From positions 1 to 64,000 of the forward strand of contig NZ_JASIRT010000002.1 in the NCBI RefSeq assembly GCF_030063475.1: a stretch of DNA of 64,000 bases, written 5' to 3'. The DNA is from Roseomonas sp. E05. GTDB taxonomy: Bacteria > Pseudomonadota > Alphaproteobacteria > Acetobacterales > Acetobacteraceae. How positions within the stretch are numbered: the stretch's first letter is position 1; every line of letters begins with the position of its first letter. Positions 53,768 to 62,958 of this stretch are shown one piece after another. The translations under genes were made by a program, and so were the position numbers. The notes under the pieces are model-generated. The model was given only the letters and a program-made list of their open reading frames with translations. It made no database searches and had not been told where the DNA came from.

Positions 53768-54763
53768 GTGTCCGATCAAGGATCTTCCCTGCGCAACGGA
53801 ACCGCTTCCGCCGACCGGGCGCCGCGCCGCGCCGGCCGGCCGGCCATGCGCTTCCTCTCTGCCTTCCTGCTGCTGGTGCTGGGCGGGATCGCCGCCGCCG
53901 CTGCGGCGCATGTGGCGCTGGCACGCAAGGGGCTGCTGCCGCCGCCGCCACTCGCCGCCACCTGGTGCATCGACGAGAAGTTCGCCTATTTGCGTGAGGT
54001 GCCGCTCGAGCAGTTCACGCTTTTCGCCATCGGTTCCTCGGCCACCTGGCGCAACCTGGACATGCCGCTGCTGGAGCGGCGCCTGCCCGGCACGCGGGCG
54101 CTCAATGCCGCGCCCTGCTACCTGCATATCGACCAGACCGCCTATATGGCCGAGTTTCTGCTGGAGCGCATGCCGCGGGTGGACACGGTGCTCGCCGTCG
54201 TCGCGCCGCGCGACTTCGAGGCCTGCCCCGCCAGCCAGCGCGCCTTTTTCGACCCGCATCTCGGCGGCGCCTATCTCGGCGGTGAGGTGCCCTCCTGGCT
54301 GCCCTACATCACCGGCCTCCGCCCGATCTATCTGGCGCGCGAGGCGATCGAGCAGGAGAACCTGCCGCCCGGGCCGGAGGCCGTCGCCTTGGACGGCCGC
54401 GGCTCCAGCATCCTGCGCAAGCCGCATTTCTGGCGCCCCGCGCCGGCCTTCGATCCGGTCTGCTACGAGGGGCTCGCCGCGTTGGAGGAGGCGGTGACGT
54501 CACGGGGGGCGCGGCTGGTCGTTGCCAGTCTGCCCGTGATGCCGGAATGGGGCGAGCGTTTCGACCCTGACGGCACCCTGGTCGAGACCTGGCTGCGCGA
54601 CATGCGGGCGGCGCTGCGGCAACCCGAGACCCTGCTGCTGGATGGCCGTGCGCTGGATTGGGGTGACGAGCGCTTCGCCGACCCGGTGCATCTCCTCTAT
54701 CCCCACCATACGCCCTTCACCGAGTTCATCGCCCGCGCCATGGCCGGACAGGCGGGGAGCTGA
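53768..54763 (+). CDS. membrane-anchored SGNH-like protein (AlgJ/AlgX-type partner of the MBOAT)
   Basis: 331 residues from GTG 53768 (GAAGGGG upstream); ATG 53846 is the alternative. One N-terminal membrane helix (RFLSAFLLLVLGGIAAAAAA), then a periplasmic domain. The SGNH Ser block is AIGSSATWRNLD and the Asp-His block is DPVHLLYPHH near the C-terminus. In alginate and related systems a periplasmic SGNH protein moves acetyl groups delivered by an MBOAT. It stands 5 bases before the MBOAT gene, which supports such a pair. Overall similarity is distant, so the call rests on both motif and context. Confidence 0.7.
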   Translation: MSDQGSSLRNGTASADRAPRRAGRPAMRFLSAFLLLVLGGIAAAAAAHVALARKGLLPPPPLAATWCIDEKFAYLREVPLEQFTLFAIGSSATWRNLDMPLLERRLPGTRALNAAPCYLHIDQTAYMAEFLLERMPRVDTVLAVVAPRDFEACPASQRAFFDPHLGGAYLGGEVPSWLPYITGLRPIYLAREAIEQENLPPGPEAVALDGRGSSILRKPHFWRPAPAFDPVCYEGLAALEEAVTSRGARLVVASLPVMPEWGERFDPDGTLVETWLRDMRAALRQPETLLLDGRALDWGDERFADPVHLLYPHHTPFTEFIARAMAGQAGS

Positions 54764-54768
54764 GCGCC

Positions 54769-56292
54769 ATGCTGTTCAACTCCCACGTCTTCATCCTGCT
54801 CTTCCTGCCGGTGACCCTGGCCGGGTTCTTCCTGCTTGGCGGCCTGCGGGACATGCGGCCGGCGCGGCTCTGGCTGCTCGCGGCCTCGCTGGTCTTCTAC
54901 GGCTGGTGGAGCCTGACCTATCTCGGCCTGCTGCTCGGCTCGCTGCTGGTGAACTATGCGCTGGGCCGGCGCATCGGCGCCATCCGCGCGCGCGCGCCGG
55001 GGCAGGCGAAGACGCTGATGCTGCTCGGCGTCGCAGCCAATGTCGGCCTGCTCGCCTGGTACAAATACGCGCTGTTCATCGCCGACAACGTCACGGCGCT
55101 GACCGGGCTGGAATTCGCGGTCGGCGGCGTGGTGCTGCCGCTGGCCATCTCCTTCTACACCTTCCTGCAGATCGCCTATCTCGTGGACACGCGGAACGGC
55201 CGCGCCGAGGACTACAGCTTCCTCGACTATGCGCTGTTCGTGACCTTCTTCCCGCACCTGATCGCCGGCCCGATCGTGCACCACCACGAACTGATCCCGC
55301 AGTTCCACCGGCGCGCCATCTACCGCTTCCAGCCGGAGGACGTGGCGGCGGGGGTGGCCTTCTTCGCCATCGGGCTGCTCAAGAAGCTCGTCATCGCCGA
55401 TCCCGTCGGGGCGTTGGCCACGCCAGTCTTCCAGGGCGCGGCGGCGGTGCCGCCCGGCCTGCTGGAAGCGTGGCTCGGCACGGTCGCCTTTTCCGTCGGG
55501 CTCTATTTCGACTTCTCCGCCTATTCCGACATGGCGATCGGCCTCGCCCGCATGTTCGGCGTCCAGTTCCCCTACAACTTCAACTCGCCCTACAGAGCGA
55601 CCTCCATCATCGACTTCTGGCGCCGCTGGCATATGACGCTGTCGCGCTTCCTGCGGGACTACGTCTACATCGCGCTCGGCGGCAGCCGGCGCGGCGCGCT
55701 GCGGCGGCACGCCAACCTGATGGTCACCATGCTGCTGGGAGGGCTGTGGCACGGCGCGGGCTGGACCTTCGTGATCTGGGGCGGGCTGCACGGCGCCTAT
55801 CTGCTGGCGAACCATGCCTGGCGATCGGCCGGGCAGGGCGGGCGTCTCGGCCCGCGCGCGGCGCAGGCGCTGACGTTGCTGGCGGTGATGGTCGCCTGGG
55901 TGTTCTTCGCCGCGCCGGACCTTGGCGCCGCGATGGCGGTGCTGGGCGGCATGGCCGGGCTGAACGGCACCCTGCAGCCCGGCACGGCCGCGCTGCTCGG
56001 CGCCGCGCTGCAGGACGGCCCGGGCGGGGTGGTGGCGATCACCGGCGGCATGGCGCTGCTGAGCGGCACGCTGAGCCTGCTGATCCTGGGCGGCGCGCTG
56101 CTGGTGATCTTTGCCGCGCCCAACACGCAGGAGATCGTGGACGGCCGGGCGGCGGCGCCAGACGAGCCGCAGCGCTGGCGCGCCTTGCGCTTCCGGCCGC
56201 GCGTCGCCTCCGCCTGCACCGCCGCGGCCGCCTTCCTGCTCGCCCTGGCGCTGATGGCCGACGTCAAGGAGTTCGTCTACTTCCAGTTCTGA
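54769..56292 (+). CDS. MBOAT-family membrane O-acyltransferase (AlgI/DltB-like)
   Basis: 507 residues with about 11-12 membrane helices. Family hallmarks: FNSHVFILLFLPVTLAGFFL at the start, LPLAISFYTFLQIAYLVDT, FFPHLIAGPIVHHHELIPQF, IDFWRRWHMTLSRFLRDYVY and the catalytic His in GGLWHGAGWTFVIWGGLHG. It passes acetyl groups across the inner membrane to an acceptor on an exported polysaccharide or lipid. No alginate or cellulose synthesis genes are in the window, so the acceptor is unknown. Confidence 0.93.
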   Translation: MLFNSHVFILLFLPVTLAGFFLLGGLRDMRPARLWLLAASLVFYGWWSLTYLGLLLGSLLVNYALGRRIGAIRARAPGQAKTLMLLGVAANVGLLAWYKYALFIADNVTALTGLEFAVGGVVLPLAISFYTFLQIAYLVDTRNGRAEDYSFLDYALFVTFFPHLIAGPIVHHHELIPQFHRRAIYRFQPEDVAAGVAFFAIGLLKKLVIADPVGALATPVFQGAAAVPPGLLEAWLGTVAFSVGLYFDFSAYSDMAIGLARMFGVQFPYNFNSPYRATSIIDFWRRWHMTLSRFLRDYVYIALGGSRRGALRRHANLMVTMLLGGLWHGAGWTFVIWGGLHGAYLLANHAWRSAGQGGRLGPRAAQALTLLAVMVAWVFFAAPDLGAAMAVLGGMAGLNGTLQPGTAALLGAALQDGPGGVVAITGGMALLSGTLSLLILGGALLVIFAAPNTQEIVDGRAAAPDEPQRWRALRFRPRVASACTAAAAFLLALALMADVKEFVYFQF

Positions 56293-56329
56293 GGGGAGGT
56301 CCGGGAACCTCAGGTTTCTGGCGGAGGGG

Positions 56330-56350
56330 CCGGGAGGCGGAGCCTCCCGG
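56330..56350 (+). terminator. hairpin after the MBOAT gene
   Basis: CCGGGAGGC (56330-56338) and GCCTCCCGG (56342-56350) form a perfect 9-bp stem with loop GGA, 37 bases past the stop. No T-run follows. Confidence 0.5.
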
Positions 56351-56434
56351 AGGCCGGGGCCCCGTGCGGCGTGCATTGCGGCCCGCCGCCGGTGGGTCAT
56401 GGCCGCCGCCGCCGCCGCGGCGTAGCCTGAGCGC

Positions 56435-57853
56435 GTGCGTGACGATTCGACACCCCCCGAGCCCAAGCTTCCCGATCCCCGGGTGATGGCCGCCATCGTG
56501 GCCAGCGCCCTGTTCATGCAGAACCTCGATGGCACCGTGGTGGCCACCGCCCTGCCGGCGATGGCGCGCTCGCTCGGCGAGGACCCGCTGGTGATGGGGG
56601 TGGCGATCACCTCCTACCTGGTGGCGCTCACCGTCTTCATTCCGCTCAGCGGCTGGGTGGCGGACCGCTTCGGCGCGAAGCAGGTCTTCATGGGGGCGAT
56701 CGCCACCTTCACCCTGGCCTCGGCCTTGTGCGGCCTGTCCGGCGGGCTGGCGGAGCTGGTGGCGGCGCGCGTGCTCCAGGGCCTGGGCGGGGCGATGATG
56801 GTGCCGGTCGGGCGCCTGCTGTTGCTGCGCCGCATCCGCAAGGAGGAGCTTCTCTCCGTCACCACCTGGCTGACCATGCCCGGCCTGCTCGGCCCGCTGC
56901 TCGGCCCGCCGGTGGGCGGCCTGCTGACCGACCTGATCTCCTGGCGGGCGGTGTTCTGGATCAACATCCCGGTGGGCCTGCTTGGCCTCCTGCTGGTCTG
57001 GCGCATCATCCCCGCGCTGCCGGCCAGCCTGCCGCCGCCGCCGGACCTGCGCGGGCTGACGCTGGTCGGCGCCGCGCTCGCCTGCCTGATGTTCGCCTTC
57101 GAGACGCTCGGCCGCGGCCTGGTGCCGGGCGGCGTGGCGGAGGGAATGCTCGTGCTCGGGCTGGTGCTGACCGTCATCGCCGTGCGGCACTGCCTGCGGG
57201 CGCGGAACCCGGCGCTGGACTTCAGCCTGATGGCCATCCCCAGCTTCCGCGTCCCCAATGTCGCGGGGGTGATCTTTCGCGTGGGCGCCGGGGCGGTGCC
57301 CTTCCTGGTGCCGCTGACACTGCAGCTCGGCTTCGGCGCCAGCGCGGCGCAGAGCGGCATGATCAGCTTCGCCACCGCGCTCGGCGCCTTCGCCATGAAG
57401 CCGATGGCGAAATTCGCGCTCGGCCGCTTCGGCTTCCGCAACGTTCTGGTCTGGAACGCGGTCTGTGCCTCGGCGGCGATCGCCGCCTGCGCCGCCTTCC
57501 GGCCGGGCTGGCCGACGGCGGCGGTGTTCATGGTGCTGCTGGTGGGCGGCCTGTTCCGCTCGCTGCACTTCACCACGCTCAACACCCTGGCCTATGCCGA
57601 CGTCCCCCAGGAGAAGCTTTCGGCCGCCACCAGCCTCTACAGCACGGCGCAGCAGCTGCCGCAGGCGCTCGGGGTGGCGGTGGCCTCGGCGGTGCTGCAG
57701 ACGAGCGTCGCGCTGGGCGGGCGGACAATGGCGGCCATGCCGGACTTCACCGCCGGCTTCCTGGTGGGCGCGCTGCTGACCCTCAGCGCCGCGCCGCTGG
57801 CCGCCCGGCTGCCGAAGGATGTCGGCGCGGGGATCGTCCGCGGGCGGCGTTGA
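56435..57853 (+). CDS. MFS exporter, DHA2 (14-helix) drug:H+ antiporter family
   Basis: 472 residues with about 13-14 membrane helices. Helix 1 motif LDGTVVATALPAMARSLG, motif A GWVADRFGAKQVFM, motif C-like PGLLGPLLGPPVGGLLTD and FWINIPVGLLGLLLVW are typical of EmrB/QacA-type exporters. GTG start. Likely exports hydrophobic toxic compounds; no TetR or EmrA-like partner lies next to it. Confidence 0.9.
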   Translation: MRDDSTPPEPKLPDPRVMAAIVASALFMQNLDGTVVATALPAMARSLGEDPLVMGVAITSYLVALTVFIPLSGWVADRFGAKQVFMGAIATFTLASALCGLSGGLAELVAARVLQGLGGAMMVPVGRLLLLRRIRKEELLSVTTWLTMPGLLGPLLGPPVGGLLTDLISWRAVFWINIPVGLLGLLLVWRIIPALPASLPPPPDLRGLTLVGAALACLMFAFETLGRGLVPGGVAEGMLVLGLVLTVIAVRHCLRARNPALDFSLMAIPSFRVPNVAGVIFRVGAGAVPFLVPLTLQLGFGASAAQSGMISFATALGAFAMKPMAKFALGRFGFRNVLVWNAVCASAAIAACAAFRPGWPTAAVFMVLLVGGLFRSLHFTTLNTLAYADVPQEKLSAATSLYSTAQQLPQALGVAVASAVLQTSVALGGRTMAAMPDFTAGFLVGALLTLSAAPLAARLPKDVGAGIVRGRR

Positions 57854-57863
57854 GAAGCCGCGC

Positions 57864-59510
57864 TCAGCGGCGGCGCCAGATTTCCACCGTGCCGCCCGCC
57901 GCCTCCACCATGCCCGCCTGGACATAGTCGTTCGCGAGCGCTTCGGCGATCAGCGCTGCGGAGCGGGGGCGCAGGAAAGCCCAGCGGCCACGATGCAGCA
58001 CGATGGCGCGGGGGCGCTCGCCAAGGATGCGCGCGACCTCCGCGTCCTGGTCGATCATCGCGGGATTGGACTCCTCGCCCAGCCGGCTGTCCGTCTGATC
58101 GGCGAGATGTTCTGCGAAGACGTAAGGGGTCGGTACGGCGGCCTGCGCCAGGATGTAGATGATGGGATCTTCGTTCACCACGTAGATCGGATCACCCGGG
58201 CGGATCGCCGCAGCGACGCTCTTCGCCACCTCCACCACCGGATTGCGCAGCCCGAAGCCGGTGCGGACCCGCTCGGCCAGGCCTGAGGACCAGGGCGAGA
58301 GTGTTGCGGTCAGCACCACCACAGCGAAGGCGAGGGTCGCCGGGGCCGGCTGCAGGCTGCGTGCGAGCTGCCGCGCGCCGACGGCGCCGAGCAGCGCGAG
58401 CGGCGGCAGCCAGGTCAGGAAGTAGTGGTCGTAGAATTTGCGCGGCGCGATGACCCCGAGGGTAGCGGCGGCGAACCAGAGCAGGCCGGCGAGCACCAGC
58501 AGCCAGGCGGCCACCGGGCGCCGCTCCCGGCTGGTCTTCCAGGTCAGGGTGAGCAGCGCCACCGCCCCCAGGGCGAAGACCCAGGCACAGCCGAGCAGGG
58601 CGAGGGCGGTCTGGCGGAGCGCCTCGGAGCGCGAGGCGCCGTCCGAGAGGTAATGCGCCGGCGCGACGAAGTTGGCATGCACATAGGCGGCCAGCTCGCC
58701 CCGAAGCAGATAGGGCAGGCCCGCCAGCAGCGTCGGCGTGGCGCAGATCACGGCATAGCAGAGCGCCAGGCCGAGCAGCCGCGGCACCGACAGGGCCCCG
58801 CAGCGCCAGGCCACGCCGACAACCAGCAGGAAGGCCGCGGAGCCTTCCATCACCACGATGCTCTTGATCACCAGGGCGAGGCCGATCGGCAGGCCGATCA
58901 GCAGCATGTCCTGCCAGCCCGGCGGGGCGCCGCCCTGGAGGAGCCGACGGCAGCTGCGCAGCGCCGCCGCCATGCCCAGCGTGACGAAGGGTGCGAAGAG
59001 AATTTCGGTATTGGTGGGAGAGCCGTTCAGCAGCAGGGAATGGCCGCCATAGATCAGCCCGGCGGCGAAGCCGGTGCCGCGCGAGCCGCCGGCCGCCCGC
59101 ACCGCCAGGATCAGGGCAAGGGCAGTCGCGGTGACTGAGAAGACGCCGAGCAGGCGAATGCTGAACAGGCTTTCGCCCAGCAGGGCGAAGGTGGCGGCGA
59201 ACAGGGCGGGCGCGCCCAGCGGGTGCATGTCCCAGACGGCGACGTAGGGCCAGCCGCCGCGCAGCCATTCGCGCGCCTGCACCATGTAGAGCCCTTCATC
59301 CGGTGTCAGCCCGACCGGGAAGAATGCGGGGATCCGCAGAACGAGCGCCGCCGCCAGCAGGCAGGCCAGCGCGCCGAGCCACCAGCGCACCCCCAGCCGC
59401 GCGCCGGTGCGCCACGGCTTCGGCGCGGCGCGGCGCGGCAGCTTGCCGGCTTCCTCGGGCATCGCGCCAGAGCCTCTGAGCCAGGTTGCGATCCCAGGCA
59501 CGTCATTCAT
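57864..59510 (-). CDS. GT39/ArnT-like membrane glycosyltransferase
   Basis: 548 residues, about 11 membrane helices after a cytoplasmic lead. The first periplasmic loop holds the GT-C acidic motif TPDEGLYMVQARE (D71-E72) and VWDMHPLGAPALFA, as in PMT_2/ArnT-like enzymes that use polyprenyl-phosphate sugars. The C-terminal soluble part (DPIYVVNEDPIIYILAQA) is common in this family. The acceptor (protein, lipid A or glycan) is not predictable. It converges with the exporter gene with only 10 bases between. Confidence 0.85.
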   Translation of the reverse strand: MNDVPGIATWLRGSGAMPEEAGKLPRRAAPKPWRTGARLGVRWWLGALACLLAAALVLRIPAFFPVGLTPDEGLYMVQAREWLRGGWPYVAVWDMHPLGAPALFAATFALLGESLFSIRLLGVFSVTATALALILAVRAAGGSRGTGFAAGLIYGGHSLLLNGSPTNTEILFAPFVTLGMAAALRSCRRLLQGGAPPGWQDMLLIGLPIGLALVIKSIVVMEGSAAFLLVVGVAWRCGALSVPRLLGLALCYAVICATPTLLAGLPYLLRGELAAYVHANFVAPAHYLSDGASRSEALRQTALALLGCAWVFALGAVALLTLTWKTSRERRPVAAWLLVLAGLLWFAAATLGVIAPRKFYDHYFLTWLPPLALLGAVGARQLARSLQPAPATLAFAVVVLTATLSPWSSGLAERVRTGFGLRNPVVEVAKSVAAAIRPGDPIYVVNEDPIIYILAQAAVPTPYVFAEHLADQTDSRLGEESNPAMIDQDAEVARILGERPRAIVLHRGRWAFLRPRSAALIAEALANDYVQAGMVEAAGGTVEIWRRR

Positions 59511-59841
59511 GTCTTACGACTCCACCGACCCGATGGCCACGTGGCTGGTAGCCGCACGGAGGCTGCCGGCCAGGTTCAGATAATTGGATCAATGTTCAAT
59601 CTTTGTCCGCAATGCACATCTTTGTTTGCGACCGTTGCGGCTCTCTGGGGATAATCTCTTTGAAACCAAGATCTTGAGCAGGTTTCCTGCAGCGTCGGAC
59701 CAATTTTGGGGGCGCATATATAATCGAGATCACCACAAAAAATTAGACAGGCTTCGCGTGCGCCTGCGCCGCTCGTCCGGCGCTGCGATCCGGAGAGGGC
59801 AGGGCGGCAGGCGGCGGAGAGCCTGTACTCGGGGGCGGAAA
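59511..59841. other. intergenic region with an AT-rich promoter-like island
   Basis: 331 bases between minus-strand genes. Positions about 59580-59750 are much richer in A/T than the surroundings (for example TTCAATCTTTG, ATATATAATCGAG, CACAAAAAATTAGA). This probably holds the promoter of the glycosyltransferase gene, and the composition could mean imported DNA. No gene or RNA fold was recognised. Confidence 0.45.
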
Positions 59842-59860
59842 GCGCGGCGCGACGCCGCGC
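59842..59860 (-). terminator. terminator hairpin after the RND pump gene
   Basis: GCGCGGCG (59842-59849) and CGCCGCGC (59853-59860) form a perfect 8-bp stem with a 3-base loop, directly after the pump stop codon. On the minus strand it is followed by CTTTCC. Confidence 0.6.
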
Positions 59861-59864
59861 CCGC

Positions 59865-62800
59865 TTACTCGGCCGCCTGCGGCACCGCCGGGCTGCGGCT
59901 GAAGCGCCGCGCCAGCCCTTCGAAGGCCAGGAACAGCACCGGCGTCACGAACAGCGTCAGCGCCTGCGAGACGGCCAGGCCGCCCACCACCGCGAGGCCC
60001 AGTGGTTGCCGCAACTCCGCCGAGGCGCCCCAGCCGGCGGCGATCGGCAACGCGCCGGCGGCGGCGGCCAGCGTCGTCATCATGATCGGGCGGAAGCGCA
60101 GGATGCTGGCCTCGCGCACGGCCGTCAGCGGGTCGTCGCCGGCGCGCTGCCGGGCCAGCGCCACATCCACCACCATGATGGCGTTCTTCTTCACCAGCCC
60201 GATCAGCAGCAGCACGCCGATCACGGCGATGACCGAGAGCTCCAGCCCGAAAAGCCAGAGCGTCGCCAGCGCACCGAGGGCGGCGGGCGGCAGGCCGGAG
60301 AGGATGGTCAGCGGATGGACCAGGCTCTCGTAGAGCACGCCCAGCACCACATACATGATCAGCACGGCGGCCAGCAGCAGCATGCCCTGGCCGGCCAAGG
60401 CCTCCTGGAAGATCTGCGCCGTGCCGGCATAGCCGGAGACGATGGTCGGCGGCAGGCCGAGTTCCCGCTCGGCCTGCGCGATGGCCTGGGTGGCATCGCC
60501 CAGCGCCACGCCGGGGGCGGTGTTGAAGCCGATGGTGACGGCGGGGAGCTGGCCCTGATGCGCCACCGTCAGCGGGCCGACACGCCGCTCGATGGTGGCG
60601 ATGCCGGCCAGCGGCACCAGCCGCCCGGAGGAGGAGCGAAGATAGACCTTGGTGAGCCCTGCCTCGTCCTGCTGGTCCCGCGGCAGCGCCTCCAGGATGA
60701 CGGCATAGCTGTCCGAGGCACCGAAGATGGTGCTGATCTGCCGTGCGCCATAGGCGGAATAGAGCGCCTGACGCACCTGATCGACCGTGACGCCGAGGGC
60801 GGCGGCGCGGTCGCGGTCCACGTTCACCGAGAGGATCGGCGCAGCCATCTGCAGGTCGCTGTTGACGTCCTGCAGCTCGGGCAGCTTGTGCAGCGCCTCG
60901 GTCATCCGCTCCGACCAGTCGTACAGCTCATCCGCCCGCAGCCCCTGCAGCGTGTACTGATAGAGGGTGCGGGAGGAGCGGGCGCCGAAGTTCAGGTTCT
61001 GGATCGGGTTGAGGAAGACCCGCATGCCCGGGATGCCGGCGGTCTGCCGCCGGAGCTGCTGGATCACCTCGCCGACCGGCGGGCGCTCGGCGCGCGGCTT
61101 GAGCTGCACGAACATGCGGCCCTGGTTCAGCGCACCGCTGGTGCCGCTGATGCCGATGATCGAATTGACCAGCTCCACCGACGGGTTCTTCGCGATGATC
61201 TCGGCCACCCGCGCCTGGCGCGTGGCCATGTCGTCGAAGGAGGTGTCCTGCGGCCCCTGGGTGCCGACGCTGAGCAGGCCGGTATCCTCCACGGGAAAGA
61301 AGCCCTTGGGGATGGCGATGGCGAGCCAGGCCGAAAGCCCGATGGAGGCCAGGAACACCAGCCAGACCGCCGGGCGGAAGCGCAGGGCCTTGTCCAGCAG
61401 CCAGCCATAGCCGCGCTCCACCGCGCGGAAGCCCGCCTCCAGCGCCGCGTCGAAGCGGGAGGGGCGGCCATGCGCCGGCAGGCGGCTGGCCATCAGCGGC
61501 GTCAGCGTCAGCGAGACGAAGCAGGAGACGATCACCGCCAGCGAGACGGTGGCGGCGAAGGCGTTGAAGACGCGGCCCACCACGCCGCCCATCAGCAGGA
61601 TCGGCAGGAAGACGGCGATCAGCGAGAGGGTGATGGAGATGATGGTGAAGCCGATCTCCTTCGCGCCACGCACCGCGGCGGCGAAGGGCTTCATGCCCTC
61701 CTCCATGTGCCGGACGATCGCTTCCAGCATCACGATGGCGTCGTCCACCACCAGGCCGACGGCCAGCGTCAGGCCGAGCAGGGTGATGTTGTCGATGCCG
61801 TAGCCCAGCGCGTACATCAGCCCGAAGGTGCCGGCGAGCGAGATCGGCACCGCGACGCCCGGGATCAGGGTCGCGCTGAGCTTGCGCAGGAAGAGGAAGA
61901 TCACCAGCACCACCAGCCCGACGGCGATCATCAGGTGGTGCTGCACGTCATGCACGGCTTCGCGGATCGAGACGGAGCGGTCGAGCATCACCGTCAGCTC
62001 GGCGCCGGGGGGCAGGGCGGCCTGCAGGGCGGGGAGGGCGGCCTTCACCCCGTCCACCACGTCCACCGTATTGGCGTCCGGCTGGCGCTGCACCGCCAGG
62101 GTCAGGCCACGGGTGCCGTTCATCCAGGCGGCGAGGCGGTTGTTCTCCACCCCGTCCACCACCTTGGCGACGTCCTGCACCCGGATCGGCACGTTGTTGC
62201 GGCCGCCGATGATCAGCCGGCCGAACTCGTGCGCGTCCTGCAACTGGTCGTTGGCGCGCAGCGTGAGCTGCTGGCGGGGGCCGTTCAGCGTGCCGACGGG
62301 GGTATTGCTGTTGGCCGCCGCGATGGCGCGCTGCGCCTCGTCGAAGCCGAGGCCCAGGGCGGCCAGCCGGTCCGGGTCGAGCTGCACCCGGACGGCGTAT
62401 TTCTGCTCGCCATAGGTGATCACCTGCGCCACGCCGGGGATGCGCGAGAGGGCAGGGGAGATCAGCACCGCCGCCACCTCGTTGAGGCGGTAGAGCGGCA
62501 CGTCGCCGCCGCGCAGGTTCAGCAGCACGACCGGCGCGTCGGCCGGGTTGGACTTCCGGAAGGAGGGTGGGGTGGTCATCTCCTGCGGCAGCCGGCGCTG
62601 CGCGCGGGAGAGGGCGGACTGCACGTCCAGCGCCGCCGCGTCGATGTCCCGGCCGAGCACGAACTGCAGCGTGATCTGCGTGGTGCCCTGGCCGCTGGTG
62701 GAGGACATCTGATCGATGCCGGCGATGGTGGAGAACTCGCGCTCCAGCGGCAGCGCCACCGAGTTCGCCATGGTCTCCGGGCTGGCGCCGGGAAGCTGGG

Positions 62801-62945
62801 CGGAGACGCTGATGACCGGGAAGTCCACCCTTGGGATGGCCGCCACGGGAAGCTGGAAATAGGCCACGATGCCGGCCAGGACGGCGGCGGCGGCCAGCAG
62901 CCCGGTCATCACCGGGCGGCGGATGCAAAGCTCGGAGAGGTGCAT
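59865..62945 (-). CDS. RND-family multidrug efflux permease (HAE1 / MdtB-like)
   Basis: 1026 residues, typical RND size with two sets of helix plus large periplasmic loop. Start LSELCIRRPVMTGLLAAAAV, then FPVISVSAQLPGASPETMAN. The proton-relay Asp pair is in LAVGLVVDDAIVMLEAI (helix 4), followed by RGAKEIGFTIISITLSLIAV. Works with the membrane fusion protein encoded 13 bases upstream and an outer membrane channel not seen here. Substrates are probably hydrophobic drugs or solvents. Confidence 0.94.
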   Translation of the reverse strand: MHLSELCIRRPVMTGLLAAAAVLAGIVAYFQLPVAAIPRVDFPVISVSAQLPGASPETMANSVALPLEREFSTIAGIDQMSSTSGQGTTQITLQFVLGRDIDAAALDVQSALSRAQRRLPQEMTTPPSFRKSNPADAPVVLLNLRGGDVPLYRLNEVAAVLISPALSRIPGVAQVITYGEQKYAVRVQLDPDRLAALGLGFDEAQRAIAAANSNTPVGTLNGPRQQLTLRANDQLQDAHEFGRLIIGGRNNVPIRVQDVAKVVDGVENNRLAAWMNGTRGLTLAVQRQPDANTVDVVDGVKAALPALQAALPPGAELTVMLDRSVSIREAVHDVQHHLMIAVGLVVLVIFLFLRKLSATLIPGVAVPISLAGTFGLMYALGYGIDNITLLGLTLAVGLVVDDAIVMLEAIVRHMEEGMKPFAAAVRGAKEIGFTIISITLSLIAVFLPILLMGGVVGRVFNAFAATVSLAVIVSCFVSLTLTPLMASRLPAHGRPSRFDAALEAGFRAVERGYGWLLDKALRFRPAVWLVFLASIGLSAWLAIAIPKGFFPVEDTGLLSVGTQGPQDTSFDDMATRQARVAEIIAKNPSVELVNSIIGISGTSGALNQGRMFVQLKPRAERPPVGEVIQQLRRQTAGIPGMRVFLNPIQNLNFGARSSRTLYQYTLQGLRADELYDWSERMTEALHKLPELQDVNSDLQMAAPILSVNVDRDRAAALGVTVDQVRQALYSAYGARQISTIFGASDSYAVILEALPRDQQDEAGLTKVYLRSSSGRLVPLAGIATIERRVGPLTVAHQGQLPAVTIGFNTAPGVALGDATQAIAQAERELGLPPTIVSGYAGTAQIFQEALAGQGMLLLAAVLIMYVVLGVLYESLVHPLTILSGLPPAALGALATLWLFGLELSVIAVIGVLLLIGLVKKNAIMVVDVALARQRAGDDPLTAVREASILRFRPIMMTTLAAAAGALPIAAGWGASAELRQPLGLAVVGGLAVSQALTLFVTPVLFLAFEGLARRFSRSPAVPQAAE

Positions 62946-62958
62946 CGCGGCGGGCTCC

